NCBI RefSeq assembly: GCF_017377875.1
Contig: NZ_CP070975.1
Location: 558,001-622,000 of the forward strand
Direction: 5' to 3'
From: Alcaligenes sp. SORT26
GTDB taxonomy: Bacteria > Pseudomonadota > Gammaproteobacteria > Burkholderiales > Burkholderiaceae_B
DNA: 64,000 bases
Positions 1 to 9,678 of the stretch are shown here, piece by piece. The notes beneath the pieces are model-generated. The model was not told the origin of the DNA. It ran no database searches and saw nothing but the letters and a program-made list of their open reading frames with translations. Numbering within the stretch: the first letter of the stretch is position 1; every line of letters starts with the position of its first letter. Made by a program: the position numbers and the translations under genes.

Positions 1-1
1 T

Positions 2-2836
2 GAACAAACGGCTGGCGATCAGCGCTGGGGCTACCACAAGCCCATCATGATTGCCGGTGGTCTGGGTTCGATTGATGATCGCCTGACCCATAAAGATCCG
101 CTGCCCGTCGGCGCCTTGCTGATTCAGTTGGGTGGTCCAGGCATGCGTATTGGTATGGGCGGTGGAGCTGCTTCCAGCATGGGCGTTGGTGCCAACCGTG
201 CTGAACTGGACTTTGACTCCGTGCAGCGTGGCAACCCGGAGATGGAACGCCGTGCCCAAGAGGTTATTGACCGTTGCTGGCAGCAGGGCGAGAACAACCC
301 TGTTATTGCTATCCACGACGTGGGGGCGGGTGGTTTGTCCAACGCTTTCCCGGAATTGGTGAACGATGCCGAGCGTGGCGCTATTTTTGAACTGACACGA
401 GTTCCTCTGGAGGAGTCGGGTCTGTCGCCTGCTGAAATCTGGTCGAATGAATCCCAGGAGCGTTACGTCCTGGCTATTCTGCCCAAGGATTTGCCGCGTT
501 TTGAGCGTATCGCTCAGCGCGAACGCTGCCCCTTTGCGGTTGTCGGTGTCGCTACTGAAGAACGTCAATTGCGCGTGACCTTCGGTGAAGGCCTGCCAGG
601 CGTAGATGAAGTACATACCCCCAAGAGCATCGAGGAGCGTCCTGTCGACGTCCCTATGGATGTGATTCTGGGTAAAGCCCCACGCATGGAACGTGACGTC
701 AAGCGCCTGGAAGGCGTTGCCGAGCCACTGGATCTGACCCTTATCCCTCTGGCCGAAGCCATGCACCGGGTGCTTCGTCACCCCACCGTGGCCAATAAAA
801 CCTTCTTGATCAGCATTGGCGATCGTAGCGTGGGTGGTCTGTGCAGCCGCGATCAGATGGTTGGTCCTTGGCAAGTCCCCGTGGCCGACTGCGCGGTGAC
901 CCTGGCCGATTTTGAAGGCGTACGTGGTGAAGCCATGTCCATGGGCGAGCGTAGCCCTAGCGCCATGATCGATGCCGCCGCCTCGGGCCGTATGGCTGTG
1001 GCCGAAGCGCTGACCAACCTGGTTGCCAGCGATGTGCGCGATCTGAAAGACGTCAAACTGTCCGCCAACTGGATGGCCGCTTGCGGCGTAGACGGCCAGG
1101 ACGCCGCCTTGTTCGACACCGTTCAGGCTGTTAGCCAGTGGTGCCAGAGCCTGGGTCTGTCCATTCCCGTGGGCAAGGATTCCTTGTCCATGCGTACAAG
1201 CTGGGAACAGGACGGTGAATCCCGTCAGGTGATTTCCCCCGTTTCTCTGGTTGTGACTGCTTTTGCTCAAGTGGCTGACGTACGTCGCACCTTGACTCCC
1301 CAACTGAAGACCACTCAGGGCGACACGGCCTTGGTCTTGATCGATCTGGGGCAGGGCAAACAACGCATGGGCGCTTCGGTACTGGCTCATGCTTTCAATC
1401 AGGTCGGTCAGTCCGTCCCCGATATGCAAGATGCAGAAGCCATGTTGGCTTTTGTGAAAGTCATTCGCCAATTGGCCGATCAGGAACTGATCCTGGCCTA
1501 CCACGACCGTTCCGACGGTGGCTTGGCCGCGACTGTGGCCGAAATGGCCTTCGCCGGTCACACAGGCGTGTCCGTGAATCTGGATATGTTGACCATTGAT
1601 CCGCATGCAGCGGATTGGGGTGACTTCAAGATTCGTGCCGAACAAGTGTCTGTCCAACGTGACGAAATCACCTTGCGCGCCTTGTTTAACGAAGAAGCCG
1701 GTGCGGTTATTCAGGTGCCTCTGGCCAAGCGTGATCAGGTCATGCAAACCCTGCGTGAAGCAGGCCTGTCTGCTTACTCCCACGTTATTGGCAGCCTGAA
1801 CAAGACCGATCAGGTTGAGTTCTACCGCGATGGTGCGTGCATCTACCAAGCTCCTCGTGTCGAATTGGCACAACAGTGGAGCGAAGTAAGTCGCCGTATC
1901 ATGGAGCGCCGCGACAACCCCGCTTGCGCACAGGCAGAGTTTGATCGTTGGGAAGACGTACAGGACCCTGGCATTTCCCCTCGTGTCATCTTCAATCCAC
2001 AAGAAGACATCGCCGCTCCGTTCATCGCCACTGGCAAACGCCCGCGCGTTGCTATCTTGCGCGAACAGGGTTGCAACAGCCAGGTTGAAATGGCCTGGGC
2101 TTTTGATACCGCCGGTTTCGAGGCCGTGGACGTACACATGACCGACTTGCTGTCTGGCCGCGCATCGCTGGAAGGCATGCAGGGCATGGTGGCTGTGGGT
2201 GGTTTCAGCTACGGTGACGTGCTGGGCGCGGGTGAAGGCTGGGCCAAGACCATCCGTTTCAACAGCCAGTTGTCGGATCAGTTTGCAGCCTTCTTTGGTC
2301 GCAGTGACACCTTCGGTCTGGGTATTTGTAATGGTTGTCAGATGATGGCGGCCCTGGCTCCCATGATTCCCGGTGCCGAATTCTGGCCACGCTTTACCCG
2401 TAACCAGTCGGAAAAATACGAGGCTCGCTTCTCCAGCGTGGAAATCGCCGCTTCGCCATCCTTGTTCTTCAAGGGCATGGAAGGCACGCGCCTGCCAGTG
2501 GCCGTGGCTCACGGTGAAGGCTTTGCCAACTTCCAGCGTCAGGGCGATGCGTCCAAGGTTGCTGCTGCGGTTCACTTTGTGGATCACCGTGGTCAGCGCA
2601 CCGAGCAGTACCCGCTGAATCCCAACGGCAGCCCTTACGGTTTGACTGGTGTAACCACGGCAGATGGCCGCTTCACCATCATGATGCCTCACCCGGAACG
2701 TGTGACGCGCAACGTCATGATGTCCTGGACGCCCGAGCAGTGGGGCGCGGCTGATCAGGGAGCTGATCAGATGGCAAATGGTGGATTTACTCCCTGGATG
2801 CGGATGTTTCGCAACGCTCGGGTCTGGATTGCGTAA
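2..2836 (+). CDS. purL: Phosphoribosylformylglycinamidine synthase, 3' part
   Basis: This enzyme makes FGAM from FGAR, ATP and glutamine in cytosolic de novo purine synthesis. The open frame runs in from the left edge without a start, so about 350 N-terminal residues of a roughly 1300-residue large-type PurL lie outside; 944 codons are visible. Seen: the glycine-rich GGGAASSMG segment near position 160, the AIR-synthase-like C-terminal repeats, and a C-terminal class I glutaminase domain with the nucleophile motif GICNGCQMM near 2325 and the His/Glu motif MPHPERV near 2690. It ends 43 nt before guaB on the same strand, which groups two purine steps. The assignment is firm; only the left truncation, caused by the window edge, limits it. 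Confidence 0.97.
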   Translation, partial: EQTAGDQRWGYHKPIMIAGGLGSIDDRLTHKDPLPVGALLIQLGGPGMRIGMGGGAASSMGVGANRAELDFDSVQRGNPEMERRAQEVIDRCWQQGENNPVIAIHDVGAGGLSNAFPELVNDAERGAIFELTRVPLEESGLSPAEIWSNESQERYVLAILPKDLPRFERIAQRERCPFAVVGVATEERQLRVTFGEGLPGVDEVHTPKSIEERPVDVPMDVILGKAPRMERDVKRLEGVAEPLDLTLIPLAEAMHRVLRHPTVANKTFLISIGDRSVGGLCSRDQMVGPWQVPVADCAVTLADFEGVRGEAMSMGERSPSAMIDAAASGRMAVAEALTNLVASDVRDLKDVKLSANWMAACGVDGQDAALFDTVQAVSQWCQSLGLSIPVGKDSLSMRTSWEQDGESRQVISPVSLVVTAFAQVADVRRTLTPQLKTTQGDTALVLIDLGQGKQRMGASVLAHAFNQVGQSVPDMQDAEAMLAFVKVIRQLADQELILAYHDRSDGGLAATVAEMAFAGHTGVSVNLDMLTIDPHAADWGDFKIRAEQVSVQRDEITLRALFNEEAGAVIQVPLAKRDQVMQTLREAGLSAYSHVIGSLNKTDQVEFYRDGACIYQAPRVELAQQWSEVSRRIMERRDNPACAQAEFDRWEDVQDPGISPRVIFNPQEDIAAPFIATGKRPRVAILREQGCNSQVEMAWAFDTAGFEAVDVHMTDLLSGRASLEGMQGMVAVGGFSYGDVLGAGEGWAKTIRFNSQLSDQFAAFFGRSDTFGLGICNGCQMMAALAPMIPGAEFWPRFTRNQSEKYEARFSSVEIAASPSLFFKGMEGTRLPVAVAHGEGFANFQRQGDASKVAAAVHFVDHRGQRTEQYPLNPNGSPYGLTGVTTADGRFTIMMPHPERVTRNVMMSWTPEQWGAADQGADQMANGGFTPWMRMFRNARVWIA

Positions 2837-2847
2837 TTGCTTACGCG

Positions 2848-2853
2848 TATAAT
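2848..2853 (+). promoter_or_regulatory. Candidate -10 box of a guaB promoter
   Basis: A perfect TATAAT hexamer sits between the purL stop and the guaB start. No good -35 match is seen 16-18 bp upstream, where the sequence is still purL coding. It could give guaB its own promoter in addition to read-through from purL. A GGAG ribosome site follows at 2866-2869, ten bases before the ATG. Confidence 0.4.
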
Positions 2854-2879
2854 CGATTTTTGGACGGAGTAATAAAAGC

Positions 2880-4340
2880 ATGCGTCTCATCAAGAAAGCA
2901 CTGACCTTCGACGATGTGTTGTTGGTTCCCGCTTACTCCGAGGTTCTGCCTCGTGATACATCCTTGCTCACCCGCTTCACGCGGGACATCACCCTGAATA
3001 TCCCGCTGGTTTCGGCTGCCATGGACACCGTGACCGAAGCGCGCCTGGCCATTGCCATGGCGCAGGAAGGCGGTATCGGGATCATTCACAAAAACATGAC
3101 GGCGGATGCCCAGGCACGTGAAGTTGCACGTGTGAAGCGCCACGAGTTCGGTATTGTGATTGACCCGGTCACGGTTACGCCCACCATGAAGGTGCGCGAT
3201 GCCATCAATCTGCAGCGTCAGCACGGTATTTCCGGCTTGCCTGTGGTTGAAGCCGGCAAACTGGTGGGTATTGTCACCAACCGCGACTTGCGCTTTGAAG
3301 ACCGCCTGGATCTGCCTTTGCGTGATGTGATGACGCCTCAAGAGCGTCTGATCACCATGAATGAAGGCGCCACGCTGGACGAAGCTCAGGCTCTGATGCA
3401 CCGCCACCGCCTGGAGCGTGTGCTGATCGTTAACGATCAGTTCCAGTTGCGTGGTCTGGCAACGGTTAAAGATATTGTCAAAAACACCGAGCACCCGCTG
3501 GCCAGCAAGGACAGCCAGGGTCAGTTGCGCGTCGGCGCGGCGGTTGGTGTGGGTGACGGTACTGAAGAACGTGTCGAGAAACTGGCTGCGGCTGGTGTGG
3601 ACGTGGTGGTGGTGGACACCGCTCACGGTCACTCTCGCGGCGTTATCGAACGCGTTCGTTGGGTCAAGAAAAACTTCCCGCGCATTCAGGTTATCGGTGG
3701 CAACATTGCTACTGCTGATGCTGCGCGTGCTCTGGTCGAGGCCGGTGCAGATTGTGTCAAGGTCGGTATTGGCCCTGGCTCTATTTGTACGACTCGTATC
3801 GTGGCCGGTGTGGGTGTTCCTCAGATCACGGCGATTGCTGATGTTGCCAAGGCTCTTGAAGGTACTGGCGTACCTTTGATCGCTGACGGTGGTATCCGCT
3901 TCTCCGGCGACGTCTCCAAAGCCTTGGCTGCGGGCGCTTCTGCTTGCATGATGGGCGGTATGTTTGCCGGTACGGAAGAGTCTCCTGGTGAAGTTGTGCT
4001 GTTCCAAGGTCGTTCGTACAAGTCCTACCGCGGTATGGGTAGCTTGGGCGCGATGGTGGATGGTTCGGCTGACCGCTACTTCCAGGACCCTTCGAACAAT
4101 GCTGACAAGCTGGTTCCTGAAGGTATTGAAGGTCGTGTGCCTTACAAGGGCAGTGTTATTGCCATTATTTACCAACTGGTGGGTGGTGTTCGCGCTTCCA
4201 TGGGTTACTGCGGTTGCAAGTCTATTGAGGAATTGCACGCCAATGCAGAGTTCGTGGAAATTACGTCCGCTGGTGTACGTGAGTCTCACGTGCATGATGT
4301 GCAGATCACCAAGGAAGCGCCTAATTATCGCGCTGACTGA
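2880..4340 (+). CDS. guaB: IMP dehydrogenase
   Basis: It oxidises IMP to XMP with NAD+, the first committed step to GMP. The 486-residue product has the family length. The N-terminal part of the TIM barrel is followed by two CBS domains (about residues 90-205) and the catalytic loop GPGSICTTR with the thioimidate cysteine at residue 303; the flap and C-terminal [11 protein letters not shown] segment are intact. The start ATG is preceded by GGAG. It follows purL closely and ends at a strong terminator. GMP synthase, the next enzyme, is encoded 3.7 kb downstream rather than adjacent. The assignment is very secure. Confidence 0.98.
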   Translation: MRLIKKALTFDDVLLVPAYSEVLPRDTSLLTRFTRDITLNIPLVSAAMDTVTEARLAIAMAQEGGIGIIHKNMTADAQAREVARVKRHEFGIVIDPVTVTPTMKVRDAINLQRQHGISGLPVVEAGKLVGIVTNRDLRFEDRLDLPLRDVMTPQERLITMNEGATLDEAQALMHRHRLERVLIVNDQFQLRGLATVKDIVKNTEHPLASKDSQGQLRVGAAVGVGDGTEERVEKLAAAGVDVVVVDTAHGHSRGVIERVRWVKKNFPRIQVIGGNIATADAARALVEAGADCVKVGIGPGSICTTRIVAGVGVPQITAIADVAKALEGTGVPLIADGGIRFSGDVSKALAAGASACMMGGMFAGTEESPGEVVLFQGRSYKSYRGMGSLGAMVDGSADRYFQDPSNNADKLVPEGIEGRVPYKGSVIAIIYQLVGGVRASMGYCGCKSIEELHANAEFVEITSAGVRESHVHDVQITKEAPNYRAD

Positions 4341-4365
4341 TCTTAGCTAGTCTCTTGCATGCCAG

Positions 4366-4398
4366 AAACCGCCAGCCTTTGGGTTGGCGGTTTTTTTT
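4366..4398 (+). terminator. Rho-independent terminator of guaB
   Basis: Nine base pairs pair 4369-4377 with 4382-4390, including one G-T pair, with a short loop, and eight T residues follow directly (4391-4398). It lies 26 nt after the guaB stop. Confidence 0.93.
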
Positions 4399-4444
4399 GT
4401 GCTCTTGTCTTTGTATTCGGGAAGGCTGTGTCTCAGAAGAGATG

Positions 4445-4675
4445 CCTCTTAGGGCCTGGGTTCAGGGCGCGGGGCGGACTACTTGCTGGTGCTGCGCACC
4501 GGTGCCCTGGTCGGTGTCTTGATCCGGGCGCGCTCTGAACTCACCCGGTGATTGGTCCCCCGGACCAATCACAAGCGTCGGGTTCAAACAGCAGAGCGCT
4601 TGCACCCCGGATCAAGACACCGCCTGCGGCAAGCAGTCTGACTCGCCCCGCGCCCCGAACCCAGGCCCTAAGAGG
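4445..4675. repeat. 231-bp imperfect palindrome with 114-bp arms
   Basis: Arm 4445-4558 is the imperfect reverse complement of 4562-4675, with only three bases between them. Both outer ends match almost perfectly over about 30 bp, there is a further match around 4513-4528 and 4606-4621, and the innermost 11 bp pair perfectly. Between these blocks the arms have diverged. No gene is convincing in it: frames on both strands (4541-5023 minus, 4548-4883 plus) arise because the palindrome is GC-rich. As RNA it would fold into one long hairpin. Its origin is unknown; an old inverted duplication or a dispersed intergenic element are both possible. Confidence 0.85.
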
Positions 4676-5153
4676 CTCAGATCGAGAAGGACATGACAGT
4701 GCTCCTTCCCTGTTCGACTTATTGAGGGGATGGCGTGAGAGGAGCATCAATTTCATCAAGGAAATGCTCGATGGCAATGATGGAGAAGGGGGGAGTGAAA
4801 GGAGTGGCGGGCGCGGGAGGGGTATTGTTGTTGTTGCGTGGTTATGCCTCATTGCAGGAGGGGTGGCTGTTAGCGGTAAATAGTCCGGGGAATGAGGTCG
4901 TAAGCGGTATCGAGCAATAAAAAGCGCCCTTTTTGGTAAAAGGGCGGCTTTACTTGCAGGAATGCGTGGTGCGCCTATCCTAGGATTGCAAGTCGGCAAG
5001 TCGGCAAGTCGGCAAGTCGGCAAGTCGGCAAGTCGGCAAGTCGGCCAATCAGCTAGCCATCTCGATAATTGCCTAGTTATTCAAACCGTTAGTTTGCTGC
5101 TGGTGACTTCCCAAGTAATTGACGTCTGGATGGGGAGTTAATACTCCTGATTT
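4676..5153. other. Gene-free stretch with a small hairpin
   Basis: No frame in this stretch looks like a real protein. It holds a hairpin at about 4925-4946 (CGCCCTTTT paired with AAAAGGGCG) with a weak T-rich tail, which might terminate transcription, and the octamer tandem repeat listed separately. Together with the palindrome it makes an 813-nt gap between guaB and the next gene. Confidence 0.5.
4989..5044. repeat. Tandem octamer repeat, seven copies
   Basis: Seven uninterrupted copies of CAAGTCGG, all identical, in non-coding DNA. The unit is not a multiple of three, and perfect identity suggests recent slippage, so copy number probably varies between strains. There are no unique spacers, so it is not a CRISPR array. 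Confidence 0.95.
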
Positions 5154-6068
5154 TTATTCTGCAACTGCAGGTTTGGTTTTGAACAACCATCGCTGTGGCG
5201 GCCATTGAGCCAGAATTACACCCGTCAGAGTCAGTAAGCCGCCGCTGACATGGTGTGCTCCCAGTGTTTCGCCCAGCAGAGGGATAGCTAGCATGGCCGT
5301 CATGAAGGGCAGGATGTTCAAGAACAGGCTGCATCGAGCAGGTCCCAGCCGTGTGATGCCTTGTATCCAGCAGTAGGGCAGCAAGACGGATGCCAGAATG
5401 CCTGCGTACAGAATCAAGGGAACAGTCTGTTCATTCAATTGGGTTTGTTCGGCGGGCAGCCAGAAAAACACAGGCAGTAAAGTGATTAGTGCTCCCCAAG
5501 CCTGAAGGTAGGTCGATTGCCAGGCGGGTACGGTGATGTGCCATTTTTTCAAGAAGACGCTGTAGAAGGCGTAGCTCAAAGCAGCCGTCAGCATCAATAA
5601 ATCACCCGAGCGTACGCCTTGGCTTAGCAGTTGCAGGGGATGGCCGCCGCTAATTAACCAGACGGTGCCAAATAAGGCGATCAGTGCACCGGGCAACATG
5701 CCGCGAGCCCCCGTTTCGGGTAGTAGAAGGCGAGTCGTCATCAAGGTTAGCAAGGGTGTCAGAGCCGTAATCACCGCCATGTTTGTTGCGCTGGTGCTGG
5801 CTGCCGCCCAGTAGGACAGGCATTGATAAAACGCCATGCTCAGAAATCCCAGAAAAAGCAGTTTGGGCAGTTGAGGCCGAATTGAGTGCCAGTGACGCCA
5901 GACAGGGCGGGCTGCAAACAAGCTCATGATGGCTAGTGCCAGTACGACTCGGTAAAAACTCATGGCGGGGGCGGCGATCAGGCCGTGCGCCATTTTGGAA
6001 ACAATCACGTTGCCGGACCATAAAAGCATGGTCACCAGTGGATAGGCATAGTTGCGCATAGGAAGCAT
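5154..6068 (-). CDS. EamA/DMT-family membrane exporter
   Basis: This is a 304-residue inner-membrane protein of the drug/metabolite transporter superfamily, with about ten hydrophobic helices arranged as two EamA repeats (about residues 5-140 and 155-290). The second half contains the usual PFMTAMLAIPLLGE stretch, in which the conserved proline and glutamate of EamA repeats can be seen. Such proteins export amino acids, small metabolites or drugs; the substrate cannot be read from sequence. Two ATGs (6068 and 6059) are possible and neither has a clear ribosome site. It is transcribed away from the AraC regulator at 6145, which probably controls it. Confidence 0.85.
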   Translation of the reverse strand: MLPMRNYAYPLVTMLLWSGNVIVSKMAHGLIAAPAMSFYRVVLALAIMSLFAARPVWRHWHSIRPQLPKLLFLGFLSMAFYQCLSYWAAASTSATNMAVITALTPLLTLMTTRLLLPETGARGMLPGALIALFGTVWLISGGHPLQLLSQGVRSGDLLMLTAALSYAFYSVFLKKWHITVPAWQSTYLQAWGALITLLPVFFWLPAEQTQLNEQTVPLILYAGILASVLLPYCWIQGITRLGPARCSLFLNILPFMTAMLAIPLLGETLGAHHVSGGLLTLTGVILAQWPPQRWLFKTKPAVAE

Positions 6069-6118
6069 CCGTTCAAAAGGAAGACGTATGCTCGCTGTAG
6101 ACCGTTCTGCCTGTCTTT

Positions 6119-6141
6119 CGCTAAACTGACTTGCTTTAGCG
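6119..6141. promoter_or_regulatory. Inverted repeat between EamA exporter and AraC genes
   Basis: Seven-base arms CGCTAAA (6119-6125) and TTTAGCG (6135-6141) are exact reverse complements with nine bases between. The site sits just upstream of the AraC-type regulator start in a 76-nt divergent promoter region, where autoregulation would be expected. Function is inferred from position only. Confidence 0.4.
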
Positions 6142-6144
6142 CAA

Positions 6145-6951
6145 ATGGGACAGCTTGTGGTCGACCCTCTTATTCATATGCCTGTCGAGCTGGCCAAAAT
6201 GCCTATTAGTGGTTTGGCGGCAGACTATCCAGATGGCCATCTTATTGAAGAGCACCAGCACGTGCGCGCTCAGTTTTTGTATGCCGTGCAAGGTGTGATG
6301 GTGATTGATGCGCAAGAAGGGCGCTGGGTGGTTCCTCCCAGCCGGGGTGTCTGGCTGCAGCCCGGACGTTCTCATACGGTACGCATGCGCGGCCAGGTCA
6401 AAATGCGTACGATTTTTGTGGATGAGTATGCTGCTCCGGGTCTACCTACGCGTAATTGTGTACTGGATGTCAGCCCCTTGTTGCGGGAATTGATTCTGGA
6501 AGCCAGCCGGATTCCTTTGGTGTATTCGCTGGACAGCCGCGATGGCCGTTTGATGCGTCTATTGCTGGATGAACTGCGTGAATTGCCTGTGTTGCCGTTT
6601 CATCTTCCTTGGCCAGAGGAGCCACGTTTGCTCTTGGTATGCCGACAATTAGAAGCCTGCCCAGATGATGCTAGGGATGTGGATGCCTGGGCCAAACAAC
6701 TGGCGATGAGCGTTAAAACTTTTCATCGACTGTTTCGTCGCCATACCGGCATCAGCTTCGGGCAATGGCGTCAGTTTGCGCGTTTACTGGGTTCTTTGGA
6801 GGGTTTGGCGGCGGGTGAGCCTGTTGTGCAAGTCGCGCTACAGCATGGTTATGCCAGCCAAAGCGCGTATGCCGCCGTATTCCGGCGGCATTTTGGGGTG
6901 ACTCCCAGGGAGTTTTATCGCTCTAAAGACAGTGTGGCTCAAGCGGACTAG
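6145..6951 (+). CDS. AraC-family transcriptional regulator with cupin domain
   Basis: The 268-residue protein has an N-terminal cupin-like sensor (about residues 30-110, with the EEHQH and PGRSHTVR segments) and a C-terminal AraC double helix-turn-helix (about 165-260, with FHRLFRRHTG and the GYASQSAYAAVFRRHFG signature). The architecture matches the NimR/YeaM group, which controls a neighbouring exporter gene. Here the divergent neighbour is a DMT exporter, so local control of that gene is the likely role. Its stop codon overlaps the stop of the convergent hydrolase gene by a few bases. The inducer is unknown. Confidence 0.88.
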   Translation: MGQLVVDPLIHMPVELAKMPISGLAADYPDGHLIEEHQHVRAQFLYAVQGVMVIDAQEGRWVVPPSRGVWLQPGRSHTVRMRGQVKMRTIFVDEYAAPGLPTRNCVLDVSPLLRELILEASRIPLVYSLDSRDGRLMRLLLDELRELPVLPFHLPWPEEPRLLLVCRQLEACPDDARDVDAWAKQLAMSVKTFHRLFRRHTGISFGQWRQFARLLGSLEGLAAGEPVVQVALQHGYASQSAYAAVFRRHFGVTPREFYRSKDSVAQAD

Positions 6952-7838
6952 TCCGCCAGTTCCAGCAGCAATCGGGCCAGCATATCGGGGTGAGTCATCA
7001 AGGCACCATGTCCGCTTTCCAGCTCGCGGAACTCCCAGTCTTTTTGTTGCCGTGCCCACTCACGCGACGTATCCACCCCCCTGAAGGTCGGTTGCGTGCA
7101 GGAGATATAGGAGCAGGGGCGGCCATTACCGATGACGGGGTTTTGCAAGCGCAAAGAAGAACGGTAGACGCTAAGCGGCTGGGGCGTTAAGCGGTTGCCT
7201 ACAAAGTGCAGGTCTTCCGTTGCATGCAAGCCCAGAGCGCTAAGAGGGGGAGGGGGGACGGCAGGGATTGTACTTTTCCCGGCGGAGGCCACCATGCTGT
7301 CGATGATCTTTTCAGGCAGGGTGTCAAATGTGCTGGTGCCGCTGGGCAGAATAAAGGCGTCCAGATAAATCAGTTGCCGAATGCAGCGCGGCAGTACATC
7401 GGCCACCCCGCTGATAACCAGCCCACCGAAGCTATGACCCACCAAAACCACGTTGGAAAGCTCCTCCCAACGTATCAAATTAGCGACATCATCCACAAAG
7501 GTATTCAGGGTGATGTCCGGGCTAAGCAAATGGCTGCGTTCGCCCAGGCCTGTCAGGGTGGGTGTATACACCTTATGACCTTTGGCTTGGAGTCGGGCCG
7601 CTAGCCGGGACCAGCACCAGCCACCGTGCCAGGCACCGTGAACCAGCACAAAAGTCAGGCTGTCAGATACCTCGTCGGTATCTTCCTGGCATTCATAGGC
7701 AAAACTGTGAGAGCGATCACCGGAAGGGCCGGAAGCAGGGATATAGCTGCTGCCGCCTTGCTGCTGACCGGCCTGTGCAGGTCGGGATTCATGGTGTTCA
7801 TTGAGCTCGCTCTGACGAGGGGTACGACTCGAAGACAT
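6948..7838 (-). CDS. Alpha/beta hydrolase with N-terminal extension
   Basis: The product is a 296-residue alpha/beta-hydrolase. It shows the oxyanion strand LVHGAWHGGWCW (about residues 64-75), the nucleophile elbow GHSFGG (serine near 136) and a C-terminal catalytic-histidine segment LESGHGALMTHPD. About 60 hydrophilic residues precede the fold, which is unusual because relatives normally begin at the LVHG strand; no signal peptide is evident. I chose the ATG at 7838 because GGGAG lies eight bases upstream. An esterase-type activity is likely, but the substrate cannot be told. It lies between the AraC regulator and guaA and is convergent with the former. Confidence 0.8.
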   Translation of the reverse strand: MSSSRTPRQSELNEHHESRPAQAGQQQGGSSYIPASGPSGDRSHSFAYECQEDTDEVSDSLTFVLVHGAWHGGWCWSRLAARLQAKGHKVYTPTLTGLGERSHLLSPDITLNTFVDDVANLIRWEELSNVVLVGHSFGGLVISGVADVLPRCIRQLIYLDAFILPSGTSTFDTLPEKIIDSMVASAGKSTIPAVPPPPLSALGLHATEDLHFVGNRLTPQPLSVYRSSLRLQNPVIGNGRPCSYISCTQPTFRGVDTSREWARQQKDWEFRELESGHGALMTHPDMLARLLLELAD

Positions 7839-7999
7839 GCTGAAACTCCCAAAATGGCTGCATGTACTGTAGCTGCCTTGCCGCATGAATGCCAGTGATG
7901 CAGGACAATTTCAGCCTGGAGTATTTCAGCCACTCCCTAAGCGGCGCTACACAGCGTAAAATAGATCCTTTACCGCTTTATTATTGGCTCGATACTTTC

Positions 8000-9586
8000 A
8001 TGCACCAGCGAATTCTGATTCTTGATTACGGCTCCCAGGTCACCCAGCTTATTGCGCGTCGCGTACGCGAAGCCGGTGCGTACTGTGAGATTCACCCCGG
8101 TGATGTTAGCGATGAATTCATCCGTTCCCAAGAAGGCCTGAAAGGGATCATTCTGTCGGGCAGCCACGCATCGGTCTACGCCGACGATGCTTTGCAAGTT
8201 CCCGCCGCTGCTTTTGACGCAGGCGTACCCGTTCTGGGCATTTGCTACGGCATGCAAGCCATGGCTCGCCAACTGGGCGGCGTTACCGAAGGCTCCGACA
8301 AGCGCGAATTTGGCTACGCTGAAGTGCGTGCCCACGGCCACACTAAATTGCTGGAAGGCATTCAAGATTTCGCCACGGCAGAAGGCCACGGCATGCTTAA
8401 AGTCTGGATGAGCCACGGCGACAAAGTCACCGCGCTGCCTCCCGGCTTCAAGCTGATGGCGTCCACGCCAACCTGCCCCATCGCCGGTATGGCCGACGAA
8501 GAACGTCGTTTCTACGCTGTTCAGTTCCACCCTGAAGTTACACATACCGTCCAAGGTGGTGCCTTGTTTGAACGCTTTGTGCGCGACATCTGTGGCTGCG
8601 TGGGCGACTGGAACATGCCTGACTACGTGGAAGAGGCTATCGCCAATATCCGCGACCAAGTCGGCGACGAAGAAGTCATCCTGGCTCTGTCTGGTGGTGT
8701 GGACTCTTCCGTTGCTGCCGCTCTGATCCATCAGGCCATCGGCGACAAGCTGACTTGCGTCTTCGTGGACCACGGCCTGCTGCGCTTGAACGAAGCCGAG
8801 CAAGTCATGAGCACCTTCGCTGACAATATGGGCCTGAAGATCATCCATATCGACGCATCCGACCGCTTCCTGGGCAAACTGGCCGGTGTGACCGACCCGG
8901 AAGCCAAGCGCAAGATCATCGGCCGTGAATTCGTGGAAATCTTCCAGGAAGAAGCCGCCAAACTCAGCAACGCCCGCTGGCTGGCACAAGGCACGATCTA
9001 CCCGGACGTAATCGAATCCGCCGCCGCTAAATCCGGCAAAGCCACAGGCATCAAATCCCACCACAACGTGGGCGGCCTGCCAGACACGCTGAACCTGAAA
9101 CTGCTGGAACCGCTGCGCGAACTGTTCAAAGACGAAGTGCGCAAACTGGGCGTAGCCCTGGGCTTGCCACCCGCAATGGTCTACCGTCACCCCTTCCCAG
9201 GCCCAGGCTTGGGCGTCCGTATCCTGGGTGAAATCAAGCGTGAATACGCAGACCTGCTGCGCCAGGCTGATGCCATCTTCATCGAAGAGCTGCGCAATAC
9301 GGTTGACGAAGAAACCGGCAAGAATTGGTACGACCTGACTTCCCAGGCCTTCACCGTCTTCCTGCCTGTAAAGAGCGTAGGCGTGATGGGCGATGCTCGT
9401 ACCTATGAGTACGTTGTTGCCATGCGCGCAGTGCAGACCACTGACTTCATGACTGCTGACTGGGCTGAACTGCCATACTCGCTGCTGAAACGGACTTCTG
9501 GCCGCATCATCAACGAAGTGCGTGGCATTAACCGTGTGACGTACGACGTAAGCAGCAAGCCGCCAGCGACGATTGAGTGGGAATGA
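8000..9586 (+). CDS. guaA: GMP synthase (glutamine-hydrolysing)
   Basis: It converts XMP, ATP and glutamine to GMP. The 528-residue protein has an N-terminal class I glutaminase domain (GICYGMQAM with the nucleophile at about residue 82, and FHPEVTHT), the ATP pyrophosphatase loop LSGGVDSSV near residue 230, and the C-terminal dimerisation domain ending in PPATIEWE. An open frame reaches back to 7889, but the family N-terminus [14 protein letters not shown] fixes the start at 8000. The ribosome site is weak. A clean terminator follows. It works after GuaB, encoded 3.7 kb upstream on the same strand. Confidence 0.98.
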   Translation: MHQRILILDYGSQVTQLIARRVREAGAYCEIHPGDVSDEFIRSQEGLKGIILSGSHASVYADDALQVPAAAFDAGVPVLGICYGMQAMARQLGGVTEGSDKREFGYAEVRAHGHTKLLEGIQDFATAEGHGMLKVWMSHGDKVTALPPGFKLMASTPTCPIAGMADEERRFYAVQFHPEVTHTVQGGALFERFVRDICGCVGDWNMPDYVEEAIANIRDQVGDEEVILALSGGVDSSVAAALIHQAIGDKLTCVFVDHGLLRLNEAEQVMSTFADNMGLKIIHIDASDRFLGKLAGVTDPEAKRKIIGREFVEIFQEEAAKLSNARWLAQGTIYPDVIESAAAKSGKATGIKSHHNVGGLPDTLNLKLLEPLRELFKDEVRKLGVALGLPPAMVYRHPFPGPGLGVRILGEIKREYADLLRQADAIFIEELRNTVDEETGKNWYDLTSQAFTVFLPVKSVGVMGDARTYEYVVAMRAVQTTDFMTADWAELPYSLLKRTSGRIINEVRGINRVTYDVSSKPPATIEWE

Positions 9587-9630
9587 TTTTACGTCTGGCA
9601 TGACCAGACATCTGATGGCATAGAAAGTCA

Positions 9631-9658
9631 AAAAGCCCGCAATTATGCGGGCTTTTTT
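9631..9658 (+). terminator. Rho-independent terminator of guaA
   Basis: AAAAGCCCGC pairs with GCGGGCTTTT around a five-base AT-rich loop and ends in a run of T. It begins 44 nt after the guaA stop. Confidence 0.93.
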
Positions 9659-9678
9659 GTTTTTGCGACTGAATTACG

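Noticed and set aside
2841-4295. 484-codon open frame on the minus strand opposite guaB
   Set aside because: It mirrors guaB codon by codon; its translation is His/Thr/Arg-rich with no domain, as expected from the antisense of a GC-rich gene.
4541-5023. Minus-strand 160-codon frame and plus-strand 111-codon frame in the guaB downstream gap
   Set aside because: Both follow from the palindrome and tandem repeat; the minus frame begins inside the octamer repeat and both are low-complexity Pro/Arg/Ser sequence.
4989-5044. Possible CRISPR-like array
   Set aside because: The units are contiguous octamers without spacers.
7970-9631. 553-codon minus-strand frame opposite guaA
   Set aside because: Antisense shadow of guaA with no recognisable motifs and no ribosome site.
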